Assembly: GCA_030549775.1 (NCBI GenBank)
Contig: CM060177.1
Coordinates: forward strand, 28,701,014-28,765,013
Source of the DNA: Tamarix chinensis
Taxonomy: Eukaryota > Streptophyta > Magnoliopsida > Caryophyllales > Tamaricaceae
Length of the DNA: 64,000 nt
Direction of reading: 5' to 3'
The notes beneath the pieces are model-generated. The model ran no database searches. It was not told the origin of the DNA and saw only the letters and a list, made by a program, of their open reading frames with translations. Shown one piece after another: positions 49,600 to 59,800 of this stretch (positions are counted from its first letter, which is position 1; every line of letters begins with the position of its first letter). The position numbers were made by a program, and so were the translations under genes.

Positions 49600-50229
49600 T
49601 CAATAATTTAGCAGGGAATATTTCACTCTCAATACAATTCTCCCTCTCTCAACACCTAGCTTTCCACCGGTGACCAACCAATGACCCGGTGGATCCTGTG
49701 GCCCTTTAGTCATTTCAGACATGTCAACAAACTTCACCAGCTTGTTGCTCGAGGTGGTTTCTCGCTGACTTGTGCTCGAATCGTCAATATCTGTTGTGCT
49801 GATCGGTTTTCTTGAGCTCTCACTTGGTGTATGATCCCACAAGGATCTTCTTATCGTACATCCAGGTAGCCTAGAGTACAAAAGCTTCATATACAAGACA
49901 TTTCGTGACCCAAAATCCCACACTCCAAGTTGAGCTCCCGTGACTATGTACACGCCAGAGAGGTCATCTATGAAGGAGGTTTCAGGGCTTTCGATGGGTG
50001 ATGTGCTCACATGAGAAAAGTTCTTCCATTTCACTGGTTCAAACCATCTACTGTCTTGCTCCTCAGGACCTTGCCACTTGGGAGCACCAATGGGTACGTG
50101 AGTATTCCAATATGGATTTAAAATCTTTGGCAGGGATGCCAAGTGTTGAAGCTGTATGCCCAATCGATTTTGCTTGCTTGCTTCCAAGCACAGCCTCAGG
50201 CCTGTAACAGGTTTACGCCCCACTGATAT
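49600..50229 (-). CDS. MACPF-domain protein, terminal exon (partial gene)
   Basis: The last exon of a plant MACPF/perforin-like protein related to Arabidopsis At4g24290, At1g14780, CAD1 and NSL1. Members of this family are linked to control of immune cell death. About 209 codons are intact from a splice acceptor (minus-strand ACATGCAG ending at 50230) to TGA at 49602-49600. Landmarks are ISVGRKPVTGLRLCLEASKQ, NRLGIQLQHLASLPKIL, IGAPKWQGPEEQDSRWFEPV, VYIVTGAQLGVWDFGS, LLYSRLPGCTIRRSLWDHTP and GHWLVTGGKLGVERGRIVLR. These form the conserved C-terminal half after the MACPF pore-forming domain. The ATG at 50235 lies in the intron and is not a start. The MACPF domain itself is in upstream exons not seen here. 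Base composition and the unbroken frame contrast with all neighbours and indicate selection. Confidence 0.93.
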   Translation of the reverse strand: MSVGRKPVTGLRLCLEASKQNRLGIQLQHLASLPKILNPYWNTHVPIGAPKWQGPEEQDSRWFEPVKWKNFSHVSTSPIESPETSFIDDLSGVYIVTGAQLGVWDFGSRNVLYMKLLYSRLPGCTIRRSLWDHTPSESSRKPISTTDIDDSSTSQRETTSSNKLVKFVDMSEMTKGPQDPPGHWLVTGGKLGVERGRIVLRVKYSLLNY

Positions 50230-51878
50230 CTGCATGTTACATTTACAGGTTAAGTTTCTACAATCTTCCCTCTGATTACATGAAACACTCCCAGTTGACT
50301 AGATTAAGCATTTCAGCAATCATAACCAAACTTTAGACGTTAATGAAATTCCATTGACAAAGGGAAAAAATAACATTAGTTCCACACAGAAAATGTGGCA
50401 GCCAGCAGCCACTGAAAAACAGGGTGCAGAAAAAAGTGTATAAAACATATGAAACCACAGCCATAGAACATTAACTTGAATAAGTGCTTGGTCAATTGTC
50501 ACACCGTACACGCAATTATCCTGTTATTAGGAAACTTTATTACAGCTACAAGTCATACACATACTGGGTCCTGACTGTCCTTCCAGGAAAATATTAACCA
50601 TTCTATAATGGGACATTTGGTACAAGGGTAACAAGAGTGGAAAATATACTCTCCTATCTAATGCTTCATACAGAATAATTTAGAATAGAGAAAACTATTT
50701 CCTATGAAATACCCATTTTACACCAAACAAAGATCTAAAATGAGTATTTTCTAAAAAAAAAGAAAAAAAATTATTCCACTCTGAATACCTCATTGAAGGG
50801 ACATAAAATACGAGGGCATCCTTTTGCCTTCCATTTCCTTCATATCAAACAAGAACTAAGCCCTAACTTGACCTGATTAGTCCTAAAACTAATAATGCTC
50901 AAACCAAATCTAGTAGAAACTAGTGCGACCTAAAAGAAAATATAGCCCAAACCTTGGTTTAACTTGGCCCAACATGGATGCCACCTGAGATCCAATTCTA
51001 AAACCAATTCAACCCAAACAGAAAAACATCCAGCCAGACGCCAGCCAAACACAAATTCAAGTCCAATCAAAATTAGCCCACTTGAAATTGGGCTTTGTTT
51101 GTTAAACCAGATTGCTTCATATTACCACACACTAATTGTTCGACTTAAAGTCAGTCAGAATATTTATATGCAGAGACTATTCATTAATAATCTAGCAGGA
51201 TACTGAGTTCTGAATTACCTATTGCTCACCCTAACTGTAGATCTACTGTAGCTCTCAGGTACTGCAGCTACTCGCTCTGAGTCCTTGTACTCTAAGGACA
51301 CTAACTAGTGCTAAACACCTCTTCGACATATATCTTTGATATTTTAATATTTCCATATATATAGTGGGAATCATTTTCTTCACAATCAACCACATTTCAA
51401 TTTTATTCCACCGAACACATACGATCACTAGAGCAGCTACAAATAATTTACCATTTACCAAACAATGTTGCAGAGTTTTACAACACTTCGTTTCAAATTG
51501 TTTCATGAAATTCATAAGACAATTTATCAATAAATTGTGCTACTCAAGGTTAGCTTATATTAAAACAACTATTGAGGAAGAAAATTTGGTCATGGTGATT
51601 AAACTTGGTACAGTATGAGTTTTAAGTTTTAACCATTTGCATCTAGTCAGAGTAAGTAATTTGACATCATTATATCTCTTAGACGTATAGTACCAAATGT
51701 TGTGTCTGAAACCTTTCGCTTTTCACTTTGGATCAACCTTTCAACTTAAGAAATACCTCACTAAATGATATTTCAACCAAAAAAAAGTTATACACGCATT
51801 ACTAGTTGATGGTTGGCGAAGTAGAGAAACAACAAAAAAAAAACTATTTAAGGCCAAACATTTACTCCTTCAGTCCAA
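50230..51878 (-). other. Intron sequence of the MACPF gene (proximal part)
   Basis: AT-rich sequence upstream (minus strand) of the MACPF exon. The open frames here (63, 80, 91 and 84 aa) have no family resemblance. It ends at the target site of the Reina element (GCTTA, 51879-51883). The intron probably continues through all of 57267-64000. Confidence 0.7.
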
Positions 51879-51883
51879 GCTTA

Positions 51884-52288
51884 TGCTGGGAACTGATATC
51901 GAAAGATAAGACAAAAAGCACTTAATTGGACAAAAACAGGGAATGATAGTAATGTATTGAATTAATGGTGAACTCAATACAGCTTCCTTCTTTCGAGAGG
52001 AAGGAAATCTCTCCTGATATTCTGCTCACACTTCTCTCCCCCTCCTTTCCACCCTCACTAACCTCCTATTTATTCGAAACTCAAGCAAAACAACTTAACA
52101 GCAAAAGAGAAAAATCAGCGAAAGAATTATAACAACTTAGCCTAAATTTTGCCCTTCATAACAGAATGACTAACTTGCCAACTCATTAATTTCGAGCTGT
52201 AACTTGGTTTTATTCTTTATTTTTATTTTTATTTTGTTTCCTTCGAGCATATGTAAAATACACCATGGGCTTACTTTGACTCCTTGCA
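51884..52288 (-). repeat. Element H 3' LTR
   Basis: 405 bp, identical to 56857-57261 by direct reading. It also contains the last codons and the stop of the pol frame (stop at 52210). Confidence 0.97.
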
Positions 52289-55158
52289 ATACCCCCTTCC
52301 CACAGTTTCACCTTGTCCTCAAGGTGGAAAGAAGGAAACCTGGAATCAATTTCCCCGTAATCCTCCCATGTAGCCTCAAAATCTTGCAAACCCTTCCAAA
52401 GAATCAATACTTCAGTAGTAACTGGGGTTTGTCTGACTCCCAACACTGCTTCCGGCTCAACATCCAGCACTAGCTCAGAAGTCAACTGAGGGGGTAGCTG
52501 AGTAGGCTGCTGCCCCGTGCCTACCACTTTCTTGAGCTGCGATATGTGGAATACAGGATGAATCCTGGCATTAGAAGGCAGTTCCAGCTTATATGCAACT
52601 TCCCCAATCCTTTGTAGCACTTGGTAAGGGCCATAAAAGCGAGGAGACAACTTCTCGAAGCGCCTCTTAGCAAGGGACTGTTGTTTATAAGGCTGAAGTC
52701 TTAAATAAACCATATCACCGACCTCAAAACTCCCCGAGCGTCTGCTCTTATTCTCATATTGGCGCATGTAAAGTTGGGCTTGCACCAAGTGAAATTTTAA
52801 CTCGTCTAATATCGCATCTCGTTCTAGCAGTTGTTCCTCCACAGATGAGACAGCAGTAGTGCCGGCAGAAAATCGCAGCAACTGAGGTGGGTCTCTGCCA
52901 TAGAGGGCCTTAAAAGGGGTGCATTGAGTGGCAGTATGAAAAGCGGTATTGTACCAGTATTCCGCCCATGGCAGCCACTGTGCCCAGCTTTTCGGTTTGC
53001 CGTTGATAAAGCAACGCAAATAAGACTCCACTCCTTTGTTGACTACTTCGGTTTGACCATCGGTTTCCGGATGATATGCAGTGCTTCTCTTCAACTGTGT
53101 GCCTTGGAGTTTAAAGAGCTCCTTCCAAAACAAACTTAAGAAGACCTTGTCACGATCAGACACTATAGATGAAGGCATGCCATGTAGCCGTACTACCTCT
53201 TTCAAGAAGGATTGAGCAACAAGCTGAGCTGTAAAGGGGTGCTTTAACGGAATAAAATGAGCATACTTGGTGAGCCTGTCCACCACGACCAATATGGAAT
53301 CCCATCCCATAGACTTAGGTAGACCTTCCACAAAGTCCATTGATATATCTTCCCACACCTTATCTGGTATGGGTAAAGGTTGTAATAACCCCATGGGAGA
53401 AAGTGTTGACGCCTTATTTTGTTGACATGTATGACACCGTTTGACATAGTTGGTGACATCCTTCCGCATTCCAGCCCAAAACCACTCAGTGCCGAGTCGT
53501 TGATATGTCTTTAATTCCCCTGCATGCCCCCCGACGGAGGAGTCATGATACTCTTGAAGTAATCGCTGTGTGAGTGTGGATGAACTCGGAATGACCACTC
53601 GCCCTTTATATTTCAGCACACCATTCTCCAAGGAAAACCACTTAGGGGCCTCTTCCCCACTCCGCAGTTGGCTCACCAACCGTTGTATCTTTGCATCTTT
53701 GTCAATGAAACCCTTCACATACTCCCAAGGTACACCACAAGTAGTCACCATAGCTGCACACTCCACTTCCATCAGATGCTGTCTGGATAGCGCGTCAGCC
53801 ACCTTGTTATTTGGACCCGGTTTATAGTGTATATCAAAGGAATACCCCATCAACTTGCTCACCCATTTTTGGTAGGCTTGTCCCACTTCTCGTTGCTCTA
53901 GCAAATACTTTAGACTTTTTTGATCAGTCCTCACCACAAAGTGCCGACCCAGAAGGTAATGTCGCCACTTTTCAACAGCGAACACAATCGCCATGAGCTC
54001 CTTCTCATAGATGGATTTCTCCCTTGCCCTTAGTCCCAAAATTTTGCTATAATAAGCTATGGGGTGTATTCCTTGCATCAGCACGGCCCCGAGGCCATGG
54101 CCACAAGCATCTGTCTCGACGATGAAAGGAAGGGTGAAATCCGGCATGGCTAAGATGGGAGCTGATGTCATGGCAGATTTAAGGGTCTCAAAGGCTCGTG
54201 TGGCTTCTATAGTCCACCCAAAATTCTCTTTCCGTAGTTGGTCAGTTAGAGGCTGAGCAATGACGGCGTAACCCTTAATGAACTTCCGATAGTAGCCCGT
54301 AAGTCCCAAGAACCCCCTGAGTTCCCGAAGATTAGATGGAACAGGCCACTCAATCATTGCCTGCACCTTAGATGCATCAACTTCCACCCCTGCTGCTGAT
54401 ATAACGTGCCCTAAATAAGCAACCCGTACACGCCCAAACTCACACTTGCCCATATTGGCATACAATTGATGAGCTGCTAAAGTTTCCAGAACTTGGCATA
54501 AGTGCTTCTGGTGTGTCTCCATATCGCAGCTATAGACCAAAATGTCATCAAAGAATACCAATACAAATTTACGTAAAAATGACCGGAATACCTCATTCAT
54601 TAAGGACTGAAACGTTGCTGGCGCGTTGGTGAGGCCGAAAGGCATTACCAGAAATTCGTAATGGCCTTCATGAGTACGGAATGCAGTTTTAGGCACATCC
54701 TCCCTCTTGACCCTGATTTGATGATACCCCGACTTCAAGTCCAATTTGGAGAAGATCTGAGCACCCTGAAGTTCATCCAAGAGTTCATCAATTACCGGAA
54801 TCGGAAACTTATCAGGTATAGTTTCCTTGTTTAAGGCCCGATAGTCGACACAAAACCGCCACGACCCCCCCTTCTTTTTCACTAATAGCACTGGGCTAGA
54901 ATATGCACTGGTGGAGGGCTGAATTATACCAGCAAGCAACATATCCCTCACCAGTTTCTCAATCTCATCTTTTTGAGATTGTGGGTAACGATAGGGCCGG
55001 ACTCTAATAGGGTTCGAACCACTTTTTAAAGTGATCGAATGCTCAATGCGTCTGCGGGGGGGCAGCCCATTGGGCACGTGAAACACCGGCTCGAATTCGG
55101 TAATTAAAGACTCGAGCTCCCTCGGAACATCAATTGACTCACCTTTTTCACCCTCCAT
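52210..55158 (-). CDS. Element H pol: RT, RNase H, integrase, chromodomain
   Basis: A 982-aa open frame with all enzymatic motifs. RT: residues about 60-250, with KLDLKSGYHQIRV, MPFGLTNAPATFQSLMN and the catalytic VFFDDILVYS (about 197-206). RNase H: ETDACGHGLGAVLMQ (about 346), IYEKELMAIVFA, FVVRTDQKSLKYLLEQ, KVADALSRQ. Integrase: zinc domain about 555-610 (H-x-G-G-H-A-G ... CHTCQQNK), DDE core with DFVEGLPKS, VSDRDKVFLSLFWKE and HPETDGQTEVVN. GPY/F module: LSPRFYGPYQVLQRIGEVAY. Chromodomain about 900-950: LILWKGLQDFEATWEDYGEI. The ATG start follows directly on the protease-frame stop (TAG 55161-55159) in the same frame, so natively it is likely one polyprotein. The C-terminus crosses the purine tract and ends 79 bases inside the LTR. 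Confidence 0.96.
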   Translation of the reverse strand: MEGEKGESIDVPRELESLITEFEPVFHVPNGLPPRRRIEHSITLKSGSNPIRVRPYRYPQSQKDEIEKLVRDMLLAGIIQPSTSAYSSPVLLVKKKGGSWRFCVDYRALNKETIPDKFPIPVIDELLDELQGAQIFSKLDLKSGYHQIRVKREDVPKTAFRTHEGHYEFLVMPFGLTNAPATFQSLMNEVFRSFLRKFVLVFFDDILVYSCDMETHQKHLCQVLETLAAHQLYANMGKCEFGRVRVAYLGHVISAAGVEVDASKVQAMIEWPVPSNLRELRGFLGLTGYYRKFIKGYAVIAQPLTDQLRKENFGWTIEATRAFETLKSAMTSAPILAMPDFTLPFIVETDACGHGLGAVLMQGIHPIAYYSKILGLRAREKSIYEKELMAIVFAVEKWRHYLLGRHFVVRTDQKSLKYLLEQREVGQAYQKWVSKLMGYSFDIHYKPGPNNKVADALSRQHLMEVECAAMVTTCGVPWEYVKGFIDKDAKIQRLVSQLRSGEEAPKWFSLENGVLKYKGRVVIPSSSTLTQRLLQEYHDSSVGGHAGELKTYQRLGTEWFWAGMRKDVTNYVKRCHTCQQNKASTLSPMGLLQPLPIPDKVWEDISMDFVEGLPKSMGWDSILVVVDRLTKYAHFIPLKHPFTAQLVAQSFLKEVVRLHGMPSSIVSDRDKVFLSLFWKELFKLQGTQLKRSTAYHPETDGQTEVVNKGVESYLRCFINGKPKSWAQWLPWAEYWYNTAFHTATQCTPFKALYGRDPPQLLRFSAGTTAVSSVEEQLLERDAILDELKFHLVQAQLYMRQYENKSRRSGSFEVGDMVYLRLQPYKQQSLAKRRFEKLSPRFYGPYQVLQRIGEVAYKLELPSNARIHPVFHISQLKKVVGTGQQPTQLPPQLTSELVLDVEPEAVLGVRQTPVTTEVLILWKGLQDFEATWEDYGEIDSRFPSFHLEDKVKLWEGGIARSQSKPMVYFTYARRKQNKNKNKE
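52289..52303 (-). promoter_or_regulatory. Element H polypurine tract
   Basis: Minus-strand GTGGGAAGGGGGTAT directly before the 3' LTR, the plus-strand primer for reverse transcription. It lies inside the pol reading frame. Confidence 0.88.
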
Positions 55159-56255
55159 CTAATTGAACTCGAGTAAGAACCCGTGTCCTTCTTTCTGTAA
55201 TGTTATGATCATCGCCTTCAAGGAAATGCAGGTACGGCCCAACTGTGCATCCCCCTTTAGCGTTACCACTTCACCCCCAACTTGGAATTTCAGTGTTTGA
55301 GTCTTCCAATTGGTAGTTATCGTTCCCAACTTCTCGAGCCACTGAATTCCCAAGATTATGTCAGAATTTCCCAATGGTAGAATGAGAAAATCCTCCACGA
55401 TAGTGACCCCTTGCAACTCTAACACCACCCCACGACACACTCCCTCACCCTGTACGGCTTCCCCCGTACCCAAGGTGACCCCAAAGCGCCTTGATTCTGT
55501 GAGTGGTATCCCCAATTGATGTGCTGCAGTAGTCGATACAAAATTATGTGTGGCTCCCGGGTCTATCATGACCACTACACTGATGCCATTAACAGAGCCC
55601 ATCATGCGCATAGTTTTAGGGCTTGTGATACCCATTACAGAGCTCAATGATACTTCTGGGTTTGGTTCAGGCAGCTCGTCTACCTCTACAGGCTGGTTTG
55701 AGGCTTCGACGACAGCCAATTCTCCTGGCTCCTCCAGCTCTTCCCCCTCGTCTTCGACAGTAAGGAGGACACTTAATTCGCGGCGGCGACATCGGTGATT
55801 GGGGGCCCACTTGTCATCGCAGCGAAAACATAGCCCCTTTTCACGTTTCTCCTGCATCTCTTTCTCACTCAACCGCCTTAGTCCTCCTGAGTTCCGGTTT
55901 GCAGTGTTTTGAGTAAGGATAGTGTTTCGGTGGGATGGAAAAGCATTCTGGGTGTTTTGGCCTGTATTTGAATATGTGAGAGATTTTTGGGTTGGTATCG
56001 GTGGCTTCCAAGTGGGTAGATTCATGGCCCCCTTGGACCTTGGGCCCAAACCTTGCTTCTCCTCAATCCTCATAGACAATTCCATAGCAGAATCTAAAGT
56101 GGGTGGGTCCAGAATTCTCAATTCTGCCTTTATTTCCTCCTTGAGCCCATTTATATACTGCCCTTTTGCAATTTCCTCTGGAATTCCCTCTATAGGTGCG
56201 ATCAACTCCACAAAACGACGGCGATAGTCTGCCACAGACCCACTTTGTCGATGCC
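55159..56255 (-). pseudogene. Element H gag C-terminal part and protease
   Basis: This frame carries the second half of gag and the aspartic protease. From about 56240: SVADYRRRFVELIAPIEGIP, then GQYINGLKEEIKAELRIL (gag capsid end), a zinc knuckle GLCFRCDDKWAPNHRCRRRE (C-x2-C-x7-H-x-C variant seen in plant chromoviruses), an acidic linker, then protease VVMIDPGATHNFVSTTAAHQ with D-P-G in place of D-S/T-G, and SDIILGIQWLEKLG. It ends in TAG (55161-55159), directly followed in frame by the pol ATG. It is joined to the upstream gag only by a frameshift near 56255. The ATG at 56358 is out of the gag context and is unlikely to be a real start. Confidence 0.9.
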
Positions 56256-56819
56256 ATGAAGAGTCCCTGATGCGGTGGAACGGAATCGACGAAGTAGAAG
56301 CTGCTTTAACTCCACCCAGCGAGATAGGGGCTTGCGACGATGCTCCCATTGGAACCAAAGCAGAGCCTCACCATCCAGTGCCACAATTGCCGCCTCGAGT
56401 TGGTCCTCTTCATTCAATCGGTAGAAGTGGAAGAAACGCTCAGCCCTGAGAATCCATCCATCGGGATTGGTCCCATCAAAGATAGGTAGATCAAGCTTTC
56501 TTAATTTCCAGTTCGAAGAGCTGCCAGAAAACCCTCCTTCCTCATTCACAGAGAACCCCAGGGAACCCCGCCCCGACGGACGTACCTCTGTCATAAACTT
56601 TTCTTGTGCCTCTCGCATACTTGCTGCCTTTCCATCCATTCGCAGGGTTATGCCATCGAGGTCAGCTCGAAGTTGGTTGGACTGTTGTTCAAAGCCCGCT
56701 GTCATGTCCTGTTTGATTGCAGCCATAGCCGCTGCAACCTCCTGGGCAATGCGAGCTGGTAAGCCAGCCAACTCTTGCTCCAATTGATCCATCCTCTGGG
56801 TATTGTTTGACGGTGCCAT
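56250..56819 (-). pseudogene. Element H gag N-terminal part, frameshifted
   Basis: Gag starts at ATG 56819 (MAPSNNTQRMDQLEQELAGL) with an amphipathic, coiled-coil-like N-terminus (IAQEVAAAMAAIKQDM). The capsid domain follows: KLDLPIFDGTNPDGWILRAE, RFFHFYRLNEEDQLEAAIVA and LWFQWEHRRKPLSRWVELKQ. After LLLRRFRSTASGTLH the frame moves out of register with the rest of gag, which continues in another frame from about 56245. A short deletion of non-multiple-of-three length at 56250-56262 is the simplest cause. The remainder of the open frame to 56202 is out-of-frame sequence. Confidence 0.9.
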
Positions 56820-56840
56820 CTCTGGTCAACTTGATCGTGC

Positions 56841-56852
56841 GCTCTGATACCA
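56841..56852 (-). promoter_or_regulatory. Element H primer-binding site (tRNA-Met)
   Basis: Minus-strand TGGTATCAGAGC, a perfect 12-base match to the standard plant initiator tRNA-Met primer site, four bases inside the 5' LTR. Confidence 0.95.
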
Positions 56853-56856
56853 ATAA

Positions 56857-57261
56857 TGCTGGGAACTGATATCGAAAGATAAGACAAAAAGCACTTAATT
56901 GGACAAAAACAGGGAATGATAGTAATGTATTGAATTAATGGTGAACTCAATACAGCTTCCTTCTTTCGAGAGGAAGGAAATCTCTCCTGATATTCTGCTC
57001 ACACTTCTCTCCCCCTCCTTTCCACCCTCACTAACCTCCTATTTATTCGAAACTCAAGCAAAACAACTTAACAGCAAAAGAGAAAAATCAGCGAAAGAAT
57101 TATAACAACTTAGCCTAAATTTTGCCCTTCATAACAGAATGACTAACTTGCCAACTCATTAATTTCGAGCTGTAACTTGGTTTTATTCTTTATTTTTATT
57201 TTTATTTTGTTTCCTTCGAGCATATGTAAAATACACCATGGGCTTACTTTGACTCCTTGCA
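56857..57261 (-). repeat. Element H 5' LTR
   Basis: 405 bp, identical to the 3' LTR by direct reading, followed on the plus strand by target duplicate GCTTA (57262-57266). Confidence 0.97.
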
Positions 57262-57266
57262 GCTTA

Positions 57267-57794
57267 CTCTTCCAATTAGTACATATTTGGACGACAATTT
57301 TATATAATTTTTAGTTTGTATGACCAAAAATCTTCGTTTGATACACAAGCTTTTTTGAGTTCTTCTTTTGGAGGCTTGTTGATGTAGCTACTGGGGAGAG
57401 AGAGAGAGAGAGGGAAAAAAAAAAAGCAAACATGATAGCTTTTTAGAATATCAGCTATTTATGCCAAACAGGCAAACACAATGAAATGCAATTAATGTGG
57501 AACTTTTGGGTTTGGTGAAACTAACCTTACTGCATTAGTGTTATTACTTCTAAGTTAGCGATTGTTGATGCATGTATTAAAATTTGATTCTAGGCATCAT
57601 TGGAAGAAAAAACAAAAAATGCATTAATAGATGTTTACAAACAATCACCCCGGACATCCCAGCAACTAAAATCACTAGACCTAACTAGAACCCAAAACCA
57701 AACTGAAACGACCTAACACAGAAGACACAACCCAGTAGACTAACCTTAGCTAACTAGGCCGAAGGCCCCACAATTCATGAGTTCTGCACCAACC
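57267..57794. other. Noncoding segment, likely intronic
   Basis: No exon or element recognised. (GA)n at 57395-57413 is followed by a poly(A) run. 57640-57794 is C/A-rich on the plus strand and continues across the solo LTR at 59796. Confidence 0.5.
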
Positions 57795-57799
57795 CAGTG

Positions 57800-59795
57800 T
57801 GTAATACCCCATAATTTTGATTGATAATAATAATGATATAATCATAGTTTTAAAAACCGGACCGGTCATCGAACCGGTATCATAACTGATTCACTGGTTT
57901 AGTGGTCGAACCAGTGGTTTGGATTGGTCAAACCAGTGGTACATTTTAAGTCAAAAAATATGAAATACATAGAAAATTAAACTATACATGAATTTGACCG
58001 GCTCCCAATCGGTTTTTTGACCGGTTCTAAGACCGATTTTTTGACCGGTTCACCGGTTTTCACTAGTCCGACCGGTTTTTGATCGGTTTTCACTGGTTCC
58101 GAGATCTTAAAAACCGGCACATGAAATCTGACCGGTGTCCCAACCGGTTCGCCGGTTCACCAGTCGGACCGGCCGGTCCAGTTCGGTTTTTAATACTAGG
58201 GATATAATCATAATATTATAAAATATTTGTTAGCAAATAATTTTAACTGGTATGATTGAATTTATTAACTAGTTTTTTTTTCTTTTGTAACTTTTGGTAA
58301 CCGTTCATTTATAAGATATGATAATCATCTTTAATGAATAATTTAGATGGCTTAAAAAACACACAATTAACTCCGTAACACTACTTTTAAATTATATATG
58401 TATAGATCTGTGTGTATATATCTATATCTTAATTACAAGCTTATTTGATGTAAACAGTCCTGTCTGACTATGTAGTCTTTCCTAAATATCTATGATTGTA
58501 TTATACTTGAGACATAAAAATGATAATTTTACTTTTATGAATTCAATTTAAATGTGGGTTCATGACTAATTTGAGATAAAGATTGTAATTTTTTATGTGT
58601 ATTTTAAAGATATAATTTTTGACAAGGTTAGTTTATAAAGATTTAATTTTACAAAAGTGTAGCGCTTATGATAAATATGTTATAAGGCTGATATCATATT
58701 AAGTTTTATTATTTATGTTAGTGCATAATTAGACCCTAAAATATTTTGACCCATTTTTATTTACGTGTTAGTTGGATAATTTTTATTATTCTAGCTTGTG
58801 AATAGAGTGGTAATCCAAATGGATATGTTTCTATTTAATTTGGAAAATTTACTCATTATAGAAAGTGGATGAAGTAGAGCTAATGTGATGAATTGTGTGA
58901 CTATTATTAATTAAAATATCATAACTTAAAGTGGAATTAGGGTCCTTCAGGTTTAACCTCCTAAAGTTGAGGATTGGCCATAGTCTTTCCTTTTTCCTTT
59001 AGGGAATATTTATTTATTTATCAGATGTATCTAGCTAAGGTTCTACAAACCTATTAAGAACAAGATAACTAAGATAGTAGCTCTACAGACTTTTATTATC
59101 TCCTTTGGACTATATTCCTTGGGATGGCCCAGGTGTGACTTGTAATCTTCCTATGGTTGATAGTAGGTCTTTGGACTTTGATTTGTTAGTAATCCCTGGT
59201 TCGTTTACCGACTTAAACAATTAAATGTCATGATCACCTAAAATAGAGATTAATAACCAAATGGTTTCGTTTTGTGTCATTTGATTTTGTGATTTGGGGT
59301 GTATATGCGTGAATATATATGCTTATACATATATAGTTATATACTATACTCCTTTGTACATATGTGTCACTTAATTGTTCCCTTACCTAACTTGTTACGT
59401 GTTTTAAATAAAGTGTACATAATGAGTAGATGACATAGTAAAGATTGGGTATGAACGAGTGGATGACATGCTTAGTGGGGAGGAATGAGAACAGTGGTCC
59501 TTTTCAAAGTTCCATTTATCATTGACTATTTTCATGGTTTCTAGTTGCATTTTTTTCCTCGTTTTCATTCAAGTGATTTTATTTGAATTTATTAGACATT
59601 ACTGTTTCCTTAATCTAAACTAATAATAAAGTTTGGTGTGTTTTCATATTTTAATTAGCCTTAACAATTAGTATGAATGGATTAGTAGTATCTACGTGCA
59701 CTAGTAGAAGCAATAATAACTTCATTGTATTTAGCTTCCACATATATTTTTCTTATTTCTTTAGTGGATAGGTTTTGAAACAAAAGGGTGTTACA
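57800..59795. mobile_element. Solo LTR of a TGTAATACCCC-type element
   Basis: 1996 bp starting TGTAATACCCC and ending GGGTGTTACA (inverted-complementary termini), with exact 5-bp flanks CAGTG (57795-57799 and 59796-59800). No coding and no internal second end, so it is a solo LTR left by LTR-LTR recombination. Such termini are typical of long LTRs of plant gypsy elements such as Tekay/Del. A 354-bp MITE lies inside at 57847-58200. Confidence 0.88.
57847..58200. mobile_element. CCGG-rich MITE inside the solo LTR
   Basis: 354 bp, packed with the words ACCGG, CCGGTT and AACCGGT. The 12-bp word GATATAATCATA lies on both sides (57835-57846 and 58201-58212). Termini TAGTTTTAAAAACCGG and, as complement of the other end, TAGTATTAAAAACCGAAC form an inverted repeat, if two bases of the flank are counted as element. 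A long duplication (9-12 bp) and inverted ends suggest a Mutator-type MITE; this is an inference. Confidence 0.8.
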
Positions 59796-59800
59796 CAGTG

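Larger units (their letters stand above)
51884..57261 (-). mobile_element. Young Reina-type chromovirus H (Ty3/gypsy)
   Basis: A 5378-bp gypsy element on the minus strand. Two 405-bp LTRs (51884-52288 and 56857-57261), TGCA...AGCA on the minus strand, show no difference when read base by base. GCTTA flanks both ends (51879-51883 and 57262-57266). Minus-strand order is 5' LTR, tRNA-Met primer site, gag, protease, RT, RNase H, integrase, chromodomain, purine tract, 3' LTR. The small size, short LTRs, FFDD RT box and C-terminal chromodomain fit the Reina clade, although the clade is inferred without a tree. The element is recent, but gag is frameshifted and a TAG follows protease, so this copy is probably not autonomous. 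It lies in the putative MACPF intron in the same orientation as the gene. Confidence 0.95.

Noticed and set aside
50230..50235. ATG at 50235 as the start of the MACPF protein
   Set aside because: It lies in a splice acceptor (ACATGCAG), and homology begins after it at ATATCAGTG.
50964..51618. Small frames of 80-91 aa in the MACPF intron as exons
   Set aside because: No similarity to MACPF proteins and no convincing splice sites; they are AT-rich intronic sequence.
52924..56787. Plus-strand frames opposite the Reina element
   Set aside because: Antisense shadows of the gag and pol frames, which carry all the conserved motifs on the minus strand.
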